NCBI GenBank assembly: GCA_963707435.1
Contig: CAVPPF010000002.1
Span: forward strand, 662,841-726,840
Reading direction: 5' to 3'
Source: UBA4744 sp963707435
GTDB taxonomy: Bacteria > Actinomycetota > Acidimicrobiia > Spongiisociales > UBA4744
Length of the DNA stretch: 64,000 nucleotides
Shown: positions 33,939 through 42,059 of the stretch, one piece after another
Layout of the letters: the number at the start of each line of letters is the position of its first letter
How positions within the stretch are numbered: the stretch's first letter is position 1
Program-made: the position numbers and the translations under genes
The notes under the pieces: model-generated
What the model was told of the DNA's origin: nothing
The model's database searches: none
Seen by the model: the letters and a program-made list of their open reading frames with translations, nothing else

Positions 33939-35306
33939 GTGGCCGCCGCTCCAGGCGATCCGCAGGTGCCGATCTGGCGGCGGCTATCGGTACGCCATCT
34001 GTTCCTGCTGACGCCGTGGATTGGAGTCGTGGTCGGGGCTTCCCGGCCGATTCGCGACAACTCCTTCCTCTGGCACGTTCGGGCCGGCGATCTCCAGATC
34101 TCCTCCGGCCGGGTGCTCGCAACGGACCCCTTTTCCTCGACCCTGGCCGGCGAGCCCTGGCGAACCCAATCCTGGCTGGCAGACCTGCTGTACGGTTCCC
34201 TCGAACGGGCAACCGGCGGACTCAACTGGGTTCCCTGGCTGTTGATCGTCTGCGGCGCGACGGTGCTCATGCTGGTTGGGTGGGTCACGTACCGGCGGGT
34301 GTCCGAACCGATGGCCGTAGCCTTTGCCCTCGTTGCCCTCATGTGGCTGGGCCTGCCCAACCTGGTACCGAGGCCCGTGCTTTTCTCCCTGGTCTTGCTC
34401 GCCCTGCTGATGGTCGTGCTGGAGATGCAGGAGGATTGGCCACTGCCTTTGATTCTGTGGGTGTGGGCCGGTTTGCACGGTTCCTTTGTGCTGGGCCTCG
34501 GCCTGCTCCTACTCGACGCGCTGCGGCGGCGAATGCGATGGCAGCGAGCGGTAGGCCGGATCGGGTTAGGACTGGTGGCGGTGAGTCTCACCGCCCACGG
34601 GCTGGGAGTCTGGTCGATGCTGGGGTCCTTCCTCATCAATCGCGGTGCCCTCGACTTCATCTCGGAATGGGCTGCTCCGGATCTTCTTTCCATTGCGGTC
34701 GCACCGTATGTCCTGGTCATGATCGCCATCCTGCTTGCGCTGGCGTGGGGCCGGATCGAGGCCAGAGAGCTGTGGATCGTGGCGCCGCTGCTCGTTTTTG
34801 GTCTTACCTCGGCCCGAGCGGTCATGCCGGCGGCCATCGTGCTCGTTCCGTTTGCGGCTTCCGTGTGGCGTCCTGCCACCGACGCTCGGGTGGTGGCCCG
34901 TGGCCCTGCCCGCGCAAACCTCGTCATTGCCGCGCTCTTGATCGTCCTGCCGCTCATCACCCTGGTCGGATTCCAGGGACTCGACCCAGAACGGTTTCCT
35001 ATCGAGGCGGCCAAGTATCTCGATACGGAAACCGTGTGGCATGACGATGTCGCCGGCGGCTACCTGATCTACGCAGGCCGGCTGCCGGTGTTCATCGACG
35101 ACCGGGCCGAGCTATACGGTGCAGAGTTCTTCAGCGAGTTCGTAGATACCCGTCGCGGGACGCTCGTCTGGCAATCAGTCTTCGACCGGTACGGCATCCG
35201 GGAGGCGCTGGTTACCACGGATTCGGGTCTCGCCGAGGTGCTGCGGGGCGAGGGATGGCGGGTTGACTTCTCCGACGACCGCTGGACGGTGTTTTCCCTG
35301 GGCTAG
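33939..35306 (+). CDS. Polytopic membrane protein, GT-C-like
   Basis: A 455-aa protein with about ten hydrophobic segments and a C-terminal soluble tail of about 100 residues (from DPERFPIEAAKYL). The first loop, RDNSFLWHVRAGDLQISSGR followed by DPFSSTLAGEPWRTQSWLAD, is a conserved pattern of a large uncharacterised membrane family that I associate with GT-C glycosyltransferase-like folds. The GTG start is eight bases after the tadC stop, with an aaggatcg ribosome-binding site, so it belongs to the Tad transcript. It might glycosylate pilins (inference). Confidence 0.65.
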   Translation: MAAAPGDPQVPIWRRLSVRHLFLLTPWIGVVVGASRPIRDNSFLWHVRAGDLQISSGRVLATDPFSSTLAGEPWRTQSWLADLLYGSLERATGGLNWVPWLLIVCGATVLMLVGWVTYRRVSEPMAVAFALVALMWLGLPNLVPRPVLFSLVLLALLMVVLEMQEDWPLPLILWVWAGLHGSFVLGLGLLLLDALRRRMRWQRAVGRIGLGLVAVSLTAHGLGVWSMLGSFLINRGALDFISEWAAPDLLSIAVAPYVLVMIAILLALAWGRIEARELWIVAPLLVFGLTSARAVMPAAIVLVPFAASVWRPATDARVVARGPARANLVIAALLIVLPLITLVGFQGLDPERFPIEAAKYLDTETVWHDDVAGGYLIYAGRLPVFIDDRAELYGAEFFSEFVDTRRGTLVWQSVFDRYGIREALVTTDSGLAEVLRGEGWRVDFSDDRWTVFSLG

Positions 35307-35498
35307 CCATCAAGAAGGTCCCGTCCTACCAACAAGTGACACGGTGCTCCGCCCTTGCCTTCCGGGCTCCCCCCGTGCGGCCGATCGGGTTCCCAACTGG
35401 GTGTCGCAAGTCCCGAGAATCCACCGTCGAGCCAAAACCGTCTCCGCTCGAGTGGCCTGTCCCGGCCCCGACCCTCGCCGTCGCAGAAGGCATACGAG

Positions 35499-35526
35499 AG
35501 TGGGGGACCCTGTAGGGTCCCCCACT
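35499..35526. terminator. Strong 12-bp hairpin between the Tad operon and pilin genes
   Basis: agtgggggaccc and gggtcccccact pair perfectly around a tgta loop. It lies 190 bases after the Tad operon's last stop and 25 bases past the minus-strand pilin stop, so it can serve both transcripts. The rest of 35307-35550 shows no gene. Confidence 0.6.
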
Positions 35527-35550
35527 GATTCTCTCTGGTTTTGCTTCGGG

Positions 35551-35733
35551 CTAGATCTCCACAGAGCTCGCTATTTCGCTCCACAAAGCGGAGTTCTGAT
35601 CGCCGGCAAACTGCACTGCGACCAGGGCTACCACTGCGATGAGGACTACAAGCAATCCCCACTCGACCAATCCGGCGGCTCGCTCGCTTTGGAATCGGAT
35701 CCCTGCAAACTTACCCAGTGGCTCCCAGCCCAT
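35551..35733 (-). CDS. Divergent Flp-type pilin or pseudopilin
   Basis: A 60-aa pilin-like protein. A short polar N-terminus (MGWEPLGKFAGIRFQSER) is followed by AAGLVEWGLLVVLIAVVALV and a short tail. The E5 glutamate of Flp pilins is present, but the residue before the predicted cleavage site is Ala instead of Gly, and the usual Tyr after Glu is Trp. ATG 35733 is chosen because ggaaggtgaag precedes it. It lies 19 bases after the other pilin gene on the same strand. It may be a minor pilin. Confidence 0.75.
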   Translation of the reverse strand: MGWEPLGKFAGIRFQSERAAGLVEWGLLVVLIAVVALVAVQFAGDQNSALWSEIASSVEI

Positions 35734-35752
35734 TGACTTCACCTTCCAATGC

Positions 35753-35938
35753 TTACTGGTTGAGGGCGCTGCCGATTTCGCTGAACGTATCGGAAACCTG
35801 CTCACCGGCGAAGGTGATTGCCAGAATCGCGATGATCGCAATCAGAACGACCAGCAATGCGTACTCAACCATGCTGGCGCCGCGCTCGTCCTTGAAGGAC
35901 TCCCAACGGGCCGCCAACTCACTCATGACTGTCAACAC
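35753..35938 (-). CDS. flp: Flp-type major pilin
   Basis: A class IVb pilin of 61 aa from GTG 35938. SDERG|ASMVEYALLVVLI carries the prepilin-peptidase site with Gly at -1 and Glu-Tyr at +5/+6, then a single hydrophobic helix. The GTG start is preferred over the internal ATG (35926) because aggagggttctt gives correct spacing only to the GTG. No prepilin peptidase gene is in the window. It is the probable substrate of the Tad machine encoded on the other strand. Confidence 0.85.
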   Translation of the reverse strand: MLTVMSELAARWESFKDERGASMVEYALLVVLIAIIAILAITFAGEQVSDTFSEIGSALNQ

Positions 35939-36040
35939 AAGAACCCTCCTACAGGCTCGGGTCACTACCTGGCGGCAAGCTACCACGCAGAGCGCTTGTT
36001 TTTCCATAGGTCGAGCGCCCTATTTATCCACAGATGGTTC

Positions 36041-36688
36041 TCAGCGCTTGTTGACAAGCCCGAGCCGGATGGCCTCGACCGCCGCCTGGGTTCGGTCGCT
36101 AATACCCAGCTTTTCGTAGATCGAAGCGAGGTGGTTCTTGACGGTTTTTGGCGAGATATACAGGCGTTCTGCCAGTTCATCGGTGGCACTGACGCCTTCG
36201 CCGAGCAGCGTCAGCAACTCTCGTTCGCGAGCCGTGAGTGACGCGGCTCCCGGGTCCAGGATCGGGTCCATGTAGTGGCCAAGAATCTCACGGAGAGTGG
36301 TCGTAAGTGGTGTCAAATCTTCACCGGCCGAGACGGCTCTGACGGCCGCCGCCAGCTCGGGAAGGGGCGTTGACTTCGACAAGAACCCCTTGGCACCTGC
36401 CGCGATCGCTTGCGCGCGGCGCGTTTCGTCGGCGTGCATCGTAACGACGATGGCCGGAGGCGAACCTTTCAATGCTGCGAGAACCTCAAAGCCGGACAAG
36501 TCCGGCATTTCCAGGTCGATCAGCAGAACATCGGCGGGCGTCTTTCGGGCCAGTGCGAGCAGCTCGACGCCACCGGACGCTGTGCCGGCAACCTGGAGAT
36601 CGGGAATGGCTGCTAGTGCCTGGCTGACGCCTTCGGCAAACAGCGTGTGGTCGTCGGCGACAAGTACGGTAATCAATCTGGCCCCCAT
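36041..36688 (-). CDS. NarL/LuxR-type response regulator
   Basis: A 215-aa regulator. The receiver domain has VADD near residue 10, phospho-acceptor Asp in LLIDLEMPD, and Lys in GFLSKSTPL. The C-terminal LuxR helix-turn-helix begins LTARERELLTLLGEG and contains ISPKTVKNHLASIYEKLG. The start overlaps the kinase gene by 16 bases; TTG 36676 (MITVLVADD) is an alternative. It lies 102 bases upstream of the pilin genes on the same strand, so pilin regulation is plausible but unproven. Confidence 0.9.
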   Translation of the reverse strand: MGARLITVLVADDHTLFAEGVSQALAAIPDLQVAGTASGGVELLALARKTPADVLLIDLEMPDLSGFEVLAALKGSPPAIVVTMHADETRRAQAIAAGAKGFLSKSTPLPELAAAVRAVSAGEDLTPLTTTLREILGHYMDPILDPGAASLTARERELLTLLGEGVSATDELAERLYISPKTVKNHLASIYEKLGISDRTQAAVEAIRLGLVNKR

Positions 36689-38211
36689 GAGACGGTCACG
36701 GCCGTACCGCCCCGAGTGCTGGTGATGTTCAGCGCGGCACCGATTCGGTCGGCTCGTTCTTCCATTCCCAGCAAACCGAAGTGGCCGTCGGGGACTCGAT
36801 CCCGTCGAAAGCCCTGCCCTTCGTCGTGCACGGTTATTGATCCCTCATCGAAGTCGACGGTCCCGTGCACCGTTACAACCGGACTCCCCGAATGCCGGAT
36901 GGCGTTGCGAACTGCCTCGGTGATGATGGCGATGACATCCGGCGCAATCGATGGCCGCGGAGGGCGACGTTCGGTGATCCGGACGTCAATCTCCGGATTT
37001 CCATCGGAAACGGTTGCGCTGAGGCTCTTCATGACCTCGGTTACGCTCGGCTGTTCAGGCATGCGCAAGTCGGCCACGGTGCTTCGGACATCCTCAACCA
37101 TGCTGCCGACCGATGTCCTGAGTTCACGGAGATGTTCGGCCAGGTCGGGATCGGAAGGATGTTGGAGCAGGGCGAGGTCGAGCGCTAATCCCAACGATGC
37201 GAGCGAGGGTCCGATCTCATCGTGGAGGTCTCTGGCCAGACGCGCTCGTTCTTCCCGGATCGCTCGCCGGGCGATGTCCTGGAGCAGCAGGATATTCGAA
37301 AAGGCCAACGCCACCGGTTGGAGCGACTCGGCCGTCGCCTGATACTCAGCCTGCGTGGGTTCCCACGCTGAGATCAGGACCACCATTCCGACGTCCCTGC
37401 TCCCGACCGAAAGGGGGATTATCGAGCGATGGTCGTTCGATTCTTCGCTGCCTCGCCTGGCCACCACGACGGGGCCATCGTCACCGGCCAGGGCCACAAC
37501 CGCGGCGTGAAAAGGTGCAACTTCTGAAAGGCTCTCCAAAGCGGCGTGTCCAACCGTCACGGGATTCAGCTCCGCGGTGTCTGCAATCTCGGTGAACCGG
37601 GTGAGCAACGTGTTCGCACGCTCGAGACGCTCGAGACGCTGTGACACTTCGACGGAAGCCGCAGCCATCGCGTCGGCACGCTCGCCTTCTTCGAGCAAGA
37701 GGCGGCGAGCCTGCCCGAACGTGAATCCGATGAGCAGATAGAGCCCTGCCCATTGGAAAAAGAGCGGGAGGTCGAAGTCGTCGCCGATGCCCACGGAGAT
37801 TATGACGAGCACTCCGGTGGCGAGACCGGCCGTCGCCAGGCCGCTCCGAAAGCCGCCGAAGACGCCGGCCACCATGATGGGTGTGAGGGAGAGCAGGAGG
37901 AAGGGGCTGTTGAGTCCACCGCTCAGACTCACCGCCATCATGACCAGGGTTATGCCGACGAGTGATGAAAGCTCACGAATCCATGTCGTTCGCAGGTAGG
38001 CGCGCGGAAGAATTTGCGAACCCAGCACATAGACGCTGGCGGCCATGGCGGCGCCAATCGCGTCGGGTCCGATTGCCTCCGTTCCAAGGATGGCGGCTTG
38101 CTTGCGGGCTTCCCAGAAAGAGATGAACACACCGAGCGCAAGGGCTACCCACAGTAGGGCGAGCAAAACCTTGTGAAATCGCGATTCCCAGGGGTTCTTG
38201 CGTTCGGGCAT
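36673..38211 (-). CDS. NarL-type sensor histidine kinase with GAF-like region
   Basis: A 512-aa kinase. About six N-terminal hydrophobic segments (residues 10-180) form a membrane sensor. A short coiled coil (VSQRLERLERANTLLTRF) and a GAF-like domain follow. The HisKA_3 motif LARDLHDEIGPSLASLGLAL and the ATPase motifs NAIRHSG and GHFGLLGMEERAD complete it. It pairs with the overlapping regulator. It is divergent from coaE with only 26 bases between start codons, so the two promoters must overlap. Confidence 0.9.
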   Translation of the reverse strand: MPERKNPWESRFHKVLLALLWVALALGVFISFWEARKQAAILGTEAIGPDAIGAAMAASVYVLGSQILPRAYLRTTWIRELSSLVGITLVMMAVSLSGGLNSPFLLLSLTPIMVAGVFGGFRSGLATAGLATGVLVIISVGIGDDFDLPLFFQWAGLYLLIGFTFGQARRLLLEEGERADAMAAASVEVSQRLERLERANTLLTRFTEIADTAELNPVTVGHAALESLSEVAPFHAAVVALAGDDGPVVVARRGSEESNDHRSIIPLSVGSRDVGMVVLISAWEPTQAEYQATAESLQPVALAFSNILLLQDIARRAIREERARLARDLHDEIGPSLASLGLALDLALLQHPSDPDLAEHLRELRTSVGSMVEDVRSTVADLRMPEQPSVTEVMKSLSATVSDGNPEIDVRITERRPPRPSIAPDVIAIITEAVRNAIRHSGSPVVTVHGTVDFDEGSITVHDEGQGFRRDRVPDGHFGLLGMEERADRIGAALNITSTRGGTAVTVSWGPD

Positions 38212-38223
38212 CGACTATCAGAG

Positions 38224-38229
38224 TACAGT
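38224..38229 (+). promoter_or_regulatory. Candidate leaderless -10 element of coaE
   Basis: TACAGT ends eight bases before the GTG start of coaE inside the 26-base divergent interval. No ribosome-binding site is seen. Confidence 0.3.
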
Positions 38230-38237
38230 CATTCATC

Positions 38238-38834
38238 GTGTCTGAGGATCAAGTACGGGTTCTGCTCACCGGCGGGATCGGCGCCGGGAAGAGTGTCGTC
38301 GGTGAACTGCTGCGCGCGCGGGGGGCTCTGGTCATCGATGCTGACGACATTGGTCACCGCGTGCTCGAACCCGGTGGCGCAGCCTACGACCAGGTGGCGG
38401 AAACCTGGCCGTCGGTCGTGATCGACGGCGTTATCGATCGAACACGACTCGCCGACATTGTGTTTCGCGACCATGCAGAGCTAGAGCGCCTCGAAAGTCT
38501 GACCCATGTCGCTATCCGAAGGCAGATCGCCCGCTTGATTGAGGGATCGACCGAGAAAGTCGTTGTCGTCGAGGTTCCGCTTCTCACCGACTTCATGGGT
38601 GCAGGATGGCTCCGGGTGGTCGTTGATGCGGATCCGGCCATCCGTACCGGGAGGCTCATCGACCGTGGCATGGACCAGGACGATGCATATCGTCGGATGT
38701 CGGCGCAGCCTGCGCGGGATCGGTGGCTCGACACCGCCGATCATGTAATCGACAATTCGGGAGATTGGGATCATCTGGTCGAGGAGGTCGATGCCCTTTT
38801 TCAGGTCCTCGAGGCTTCTGGGAAGAGGCCCTGA
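38238..38834 (+). CDS. coaE: Dephospho-CoA kinase
   Basis: Last step of CoA synthesis, 198 aa. The P-loop is LTGGIGAGKSVVGELL; VIDADDIGHRVLEPG and VVEVPLLTDF are CoaE motifs. The GTG 38238 start is the only one that leaves a normal N-terminus. The protein lacks the C-terminal extension found in mycobacterial CoaE. The 3' end overlaps the convergent glycosyltransferase by 34 bases. Confidence 0.94.
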   Translation: MSEDQVRVLLTGGIGAGKSVVGELLRARGALVIDADDIGHRVLEPGGAAYDQVAETWPSVVIDGVIDRTRLADIVFRDHAELERLESLTHVAIRRQIARLIEGSTEKVVVVEVPLLTDFMGAGWLRVVVDADPAIRTGRLIDRGMDQDDAYRRMSAQPARDRWLDTADHVIDNSGDWDHLVEEVDALFQVLEASGKRP

Positions 38835-39820
38835 TCGGGTCCCGTGTCCCTCTTCAGAGAAGAAACCACCCACAGCACCGGGAGCGCAGCCGCGGCTCGA
38901 GTCCAATTGAACGGATTGTGAAGCACGGCCGAACCCAGCATCAGGACCAGGAGCCCGGTAGCGAGCCAGGCCAGGCGCATCCAGCCTCTCTTGGAGATGA
39001 GGCCCACTGCGAACGTCGCCAGCCCGGCGGCCAGGGGGATGCCGGCAACGATTGCCGCCCCGGCGGACATGGAGGGCCATGCCTCGAGATAGCCGGTGAC
39101 CGGCGCAACCACGGTGGAAGGCGGGATTGAGGTGTCGCCGTCCAAGCCGATAATGCCGATGATCCGGACGGCAGCACCGACCACACCAAAAGCGACCAGT
39201 GTGAGCGTGAGGTCGCCTCGGCGGGCGGGGAGTGCGGTCACGAGGGTCGGTCGAACGGCGGCGAGCCACCCTGCCGACCATCTGCCGACGCTTCTCGACG
39301 ACGCCAGGGCGGCCGCAACGAGCAGCACAACTCCGAGCGATTCGGCAGTGTCGGACGCAAACCCCACGTAGATGGCAGGGTTGGCTGCCAGGAGGTAGGC
39401 AACCTTGCCGCGGACCGAGGCGAGTCGACTCGACAACACGCCCAGAGCGAAGAGCGCCAGCGCGTTGACGATCATGAGGCCGACCGGGACGAGGGATACC
39501 ATGCCCAACCCGGCAGCCCGGCCCAGCCAGGCGTAGCCGACCCGCGCATACCGATAGACCGGAACTGCCAGTTCCTGCGCAGCACCGTCGAGATCGAGGT
39601 CGGCGGCAAGAGCTACGAATGCCTGTCCGTCTCCTCTCGTCCAGAGCAGGAAGAAGGGATGGTCGTCGTACCAATCGGGGAGATCGATGTCATAGATGGT
39701 TTCGAACCGGTGCAGGTCTTCGCCGGTGAGGTGAGGGTTGGCGGTTTGCACCATGGCGACTCGTACGCCCAAGCCGGCGCAGAGGACCGCAAGACCGATC
39801 AGTACATGCCTGAGCCACAC
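38801..39820 (-). CDS. GT-C-like membrane protein with GDGQ motif
   Basis: A 339-aa protein with about eight hydrophobic segments. The first large loop contains RGDGQAFVALAADL followed by VYRYARVGYAWLGR. This layout matches the GHDGQ...AYRYRR pattern of three other genes in this window (45186, 52313, 53395). GTG 39820 (VWLRHVLIGLAVL) is chosen because the longer frame overlaps uvrB and lacks coding character. Probable envelope glycan enzyme, substrate unknown. It interrupts the usual coaE-uvrB neighbourhood. Confidence 0.65.
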   Translation of the reverse strand: MWLRHVLIGLAVLCAGLGVRVAMVQTANPHLTGEDLHRFETIYDIDLPDWYDDHPFFLLWTRGDGQAFVALAADLDLDGAAQELAVPVYRYARVGYAWLGRAAGLGMVSLVPVGLMIVNALALFALGVLSSRLASVRGKVAYLLAANPAIYVGFASDTAESLGVVLLVAAALASSRSVGRWSAGWLAAVRPTLVTALPARRGDLTLTLVAFGVVGAAVRIIGIIGLDGDTSIPPSTVVAPVTGYLEAWPSMSAGAAIVAGIPLAAGLATFAVGLISKRGWMRLAWLATGLLVLMLGSAVLHNPFNWTRAAAALPVLWVVSSLKRDTGPDQGLFPEASRT

Positions 39821-39959
39821 GGGCAGGAACCTAGCAGTGCCGGCTCCGGCTTCCCGGACAAGACAGAGTTTCGCCTCTCCGAAGGATCGGACCCACTCGC
39901 TGCACGTGGCTGACCCGCAGCTCCGGCACGCTGCCCAATCGGCCCGGGACTGCTGCTTC

Positions 39960-39982
39960 TTGTCGCACCGTCCACGTACACT
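39960..39982 (+). promoter_or_regulatory. DNA-damage-type promoter of uvrB
   Basis: TTGTCG-CAC, eight bases, then TACACT fits the mycobacterial RecA-NDp/PafBC consensus TTGTCR-GTG-N8-TAN3T except for CAC in place of GTG. A nearly identical element precedes uvrA. The -10 ends six bases before the GTG, implying a leaderless mRNA. Confidence 0.65.
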
Positions 39983-39988
39983 GGCCGG

Positions 39989-42001
39989 GTGCCCCCATTT
40001 CGTGTCCACTCCGACTTCAAACCGGCCGGCGACCAGCCGAAAGCTATCGCGGCGCTTGCCCGGGGAATCGAAAACGGGGAGCGGTTCCAGACTCTGCTGG
40101 GTATCACCGGTTCCGGGAAATCGGCCACCATCGCCTGGACGATTGAGAAGATCCAGCGACCCACGCTCGTGCTGGCCCCCAATAAGGCTCTCGCCGCCCA
40201 ACTGGCCAACGAGTTCCGGCAGTTCTTCCCCGAGAACCGCGTCGAGTACTTCGTCAGCTACTACGACTACTACCAGCCCGAGGCCTACATGGCTCAGTCG
40301 GACACCTACATCGAGAAAGACGCAACGGTCAACGACGAAATCGACCGTCTGCGCCACGCCGCCACGAGCGCCCTCTTGTTTCGCAAAGACGTCATCATCG
40401 TGGCGAGCGTTTCGGCCATCTACGGGCTGGGCACCCCGGACGAATACGCCGGAAGGGTCCTCCGATTGATCAAAGGGGTGGAGTATCCCCTCGGGGAAGC
40501 GATGCGGAGACTGGTCGACATCCAGTACGAGCGCAACGAGGTGAACCTCACCCGGGGCAAGTTCCGGGTCAAGGGTGACACTCTGGAAGTCTTCCCGGCA
40601 TATGAGGAGACGGTCGCCCGGGTCGAGTACTGGGGAGACGAGGTCCAGCGGATCCTCCGCATGAATCCCGTCACCGGTGAGGTCATCGAGGAGATGCAGG
40701 AGCTCTGGATCTTCCCGGCCTCACACTACGTCGCTTCCCAGGAGCGTATGGAGCGAGCCGTGATCGGCATCGAGGCAGAACTCGAGGAACGCCTCGCGGA
40801 GTTCCAGGATCAGGGCAAGCTGCTCGAGGCGCAGCGGCTGCGTATGCGCACGGGATACGACCTCGAGATGATGAAGGAGATCGGGTTCTGCTCCGGCATC
40901 GAGAACTACAGCCGCCATATCGACGGCCGCAAGCCCGGCGAACCTCCCTACACGCTGCTCGACTATTTCCCCGACAACTTCGTCACCGTCCTGGACGAGA
41001 GCCACGTGACCGTCCCCCAGATCCACGGCCAGTTTGCCGGTGACCTGAGCCGGAAGGAGTCGCTGGTCGAGCACGGTTTCCGTCTTCCGTCGGCGATCGA
41101 CAACCGTCCGCTCCGTTTCGACGAGTGGATGGAGAAGACCGGCCAGGTGATCTTCATGTCGGCTACGCCCAGTCCCTTCGAACTGGAGCGGTCGTCCAAC
41201 GTCGTTGAACAGATCGCTCGCCCAACCGGTTTGGTCGATCCGGAGGTGATCGTCAAGCCGACGAAAGGCCAGATCGACGACCTGCTGCACGAGATCCGCG
41301 AGCGGGCGGTCCTGGACCAGCGCGTGCTGGTCACGACCCTCACCAAGAAGATGGCGGAGGACCTGACCGAGTATCTCCTGGAGATGGGCGTGCGGGCCCG
41401 CTACCTGCACTCGGAGATCGACACGCTGGAGCGGGTCCAGATCCTCCGCGACCTCCGCCTCGGCGAATTCGACGTCTTGGTCGGAATCAACCTCCTGCGG
41501 GAGGGCCTCGACCTGCCGGAGGTGTCGCTGGTCGCCATCCTCGATGCCGACAAGGAAGGTTTCCTTCGATCGGCAACCAGCCTCATTCAGATCATCGGTC
41601 GAGCGTCCCGCAATGTGGAAGGCCACGTTCTCATGTACGCGGACAATGTGACCGACTCCATGCAGAAGGCAATCAACGAAACGAATCGGCGGCGCGGTCT
41701 CCAGCTTCGCTACAACGCGAAACACGGTATCGACCCGCAGACGATTCGCAAGAAGGTCTCCGACATTCTCGAACTCCTGCAGTCTCAGGATGCTCCTGCC
41801 CCGGAGCGACGCCGCCGGGAAGTCGAGCAACGAGCAATCCTCGACCTGGGTACCGAAGATCTGGGCCGGCTGATTCAAAGCCTCGAGGAGGAGATGCACG
41901 AGGCGGCCAAGGAACTGCGATTCGAGTACGCTGCCCGACTCCGCGACGAAATCAACGAGTTGAGGCGCGAGATGCGGGATATGGCCGAAGCGGGCCGGTA
42001 G
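39989..42001 (+). CDS. uvrB: Excinuclease ABC subunit B
   Basis: Damage-verifying helicase-like subunit of nucleotide excision repair, 670 aa. Walker A is GITGSGKSATIAW. The beta-hairpin region is VSYYDYYQPEAYMAQSDTYI, helicase motifs include VTVLDESHVTVPQ and IGRASRNVEGHV, and the C-terminal UVR domain begins LIQSLEEEMHEAAKEL. The frame is intact, unlike uvrA and uvrC. GTG 39989 sits six bases after a damage-type -10 element and has no ribosome-binding site. Confidence 0.97.
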   Translation: MPPFRVHSDFKPAGDQPKAIAALARGIENGERFQTLLGITGSGKSATIAWTIEKIQRPTLVLAPNKALAAQLANEFRQFFPENRVEYFVSYYDYYQPEAYMAQSDTYIEKDATVNDEIDRLRHAATSALLFRKDVIIVASVSAIYGLGTPDEYAGRVLRLIKGVEYPLGEAMRRLVDIQYERNEVNLTRGKFRVKGDTLEVFPAYEETVARVEYWGDEVQRILRMNPVTGEVIEEMQELWIFPASHYVASQERMERAVIGIEAELEERLAEFQDQGKLLEAQRLRMRTGYDLEMMKEIGFCSGIENYSRHIDGRKPGEPPYTLLDYFPDNFVTVLDESHVTVPQIHGQFAGDLSRKESLVEHGFRLPSAIDNRPLRFDEWMEKTGQVIFMSATPSPFELERSSNVVEQIARPTGLVDPEVIVKPTKGQIDDLLHEIRERAVLDQRVLVTTLTKKMAEDLTEYLLEMGVRARYLHSEIDTLERVQILRDLRLGEFDVLVGINLLREGLDLPEVSLVAILDADKEGFLRSATSLIQIIGRASRNVEGHVLMYADNVTDSMQKAINETNRRRGLQLRYNAKHGIDPQTIRKKVSDILELLQSQDAPAPERRRREVEQRAILDLGTEDLGRLIQSLEEEMHEAAKELRFEYAARLRDEINELRREMRDMAEAGR

Positions 42002-42059
42002 GTCGTTCGGGTTGAGTCAGGGTGACGCCACGGTAAGAGAGAGTATGCCGACTTGGCTT

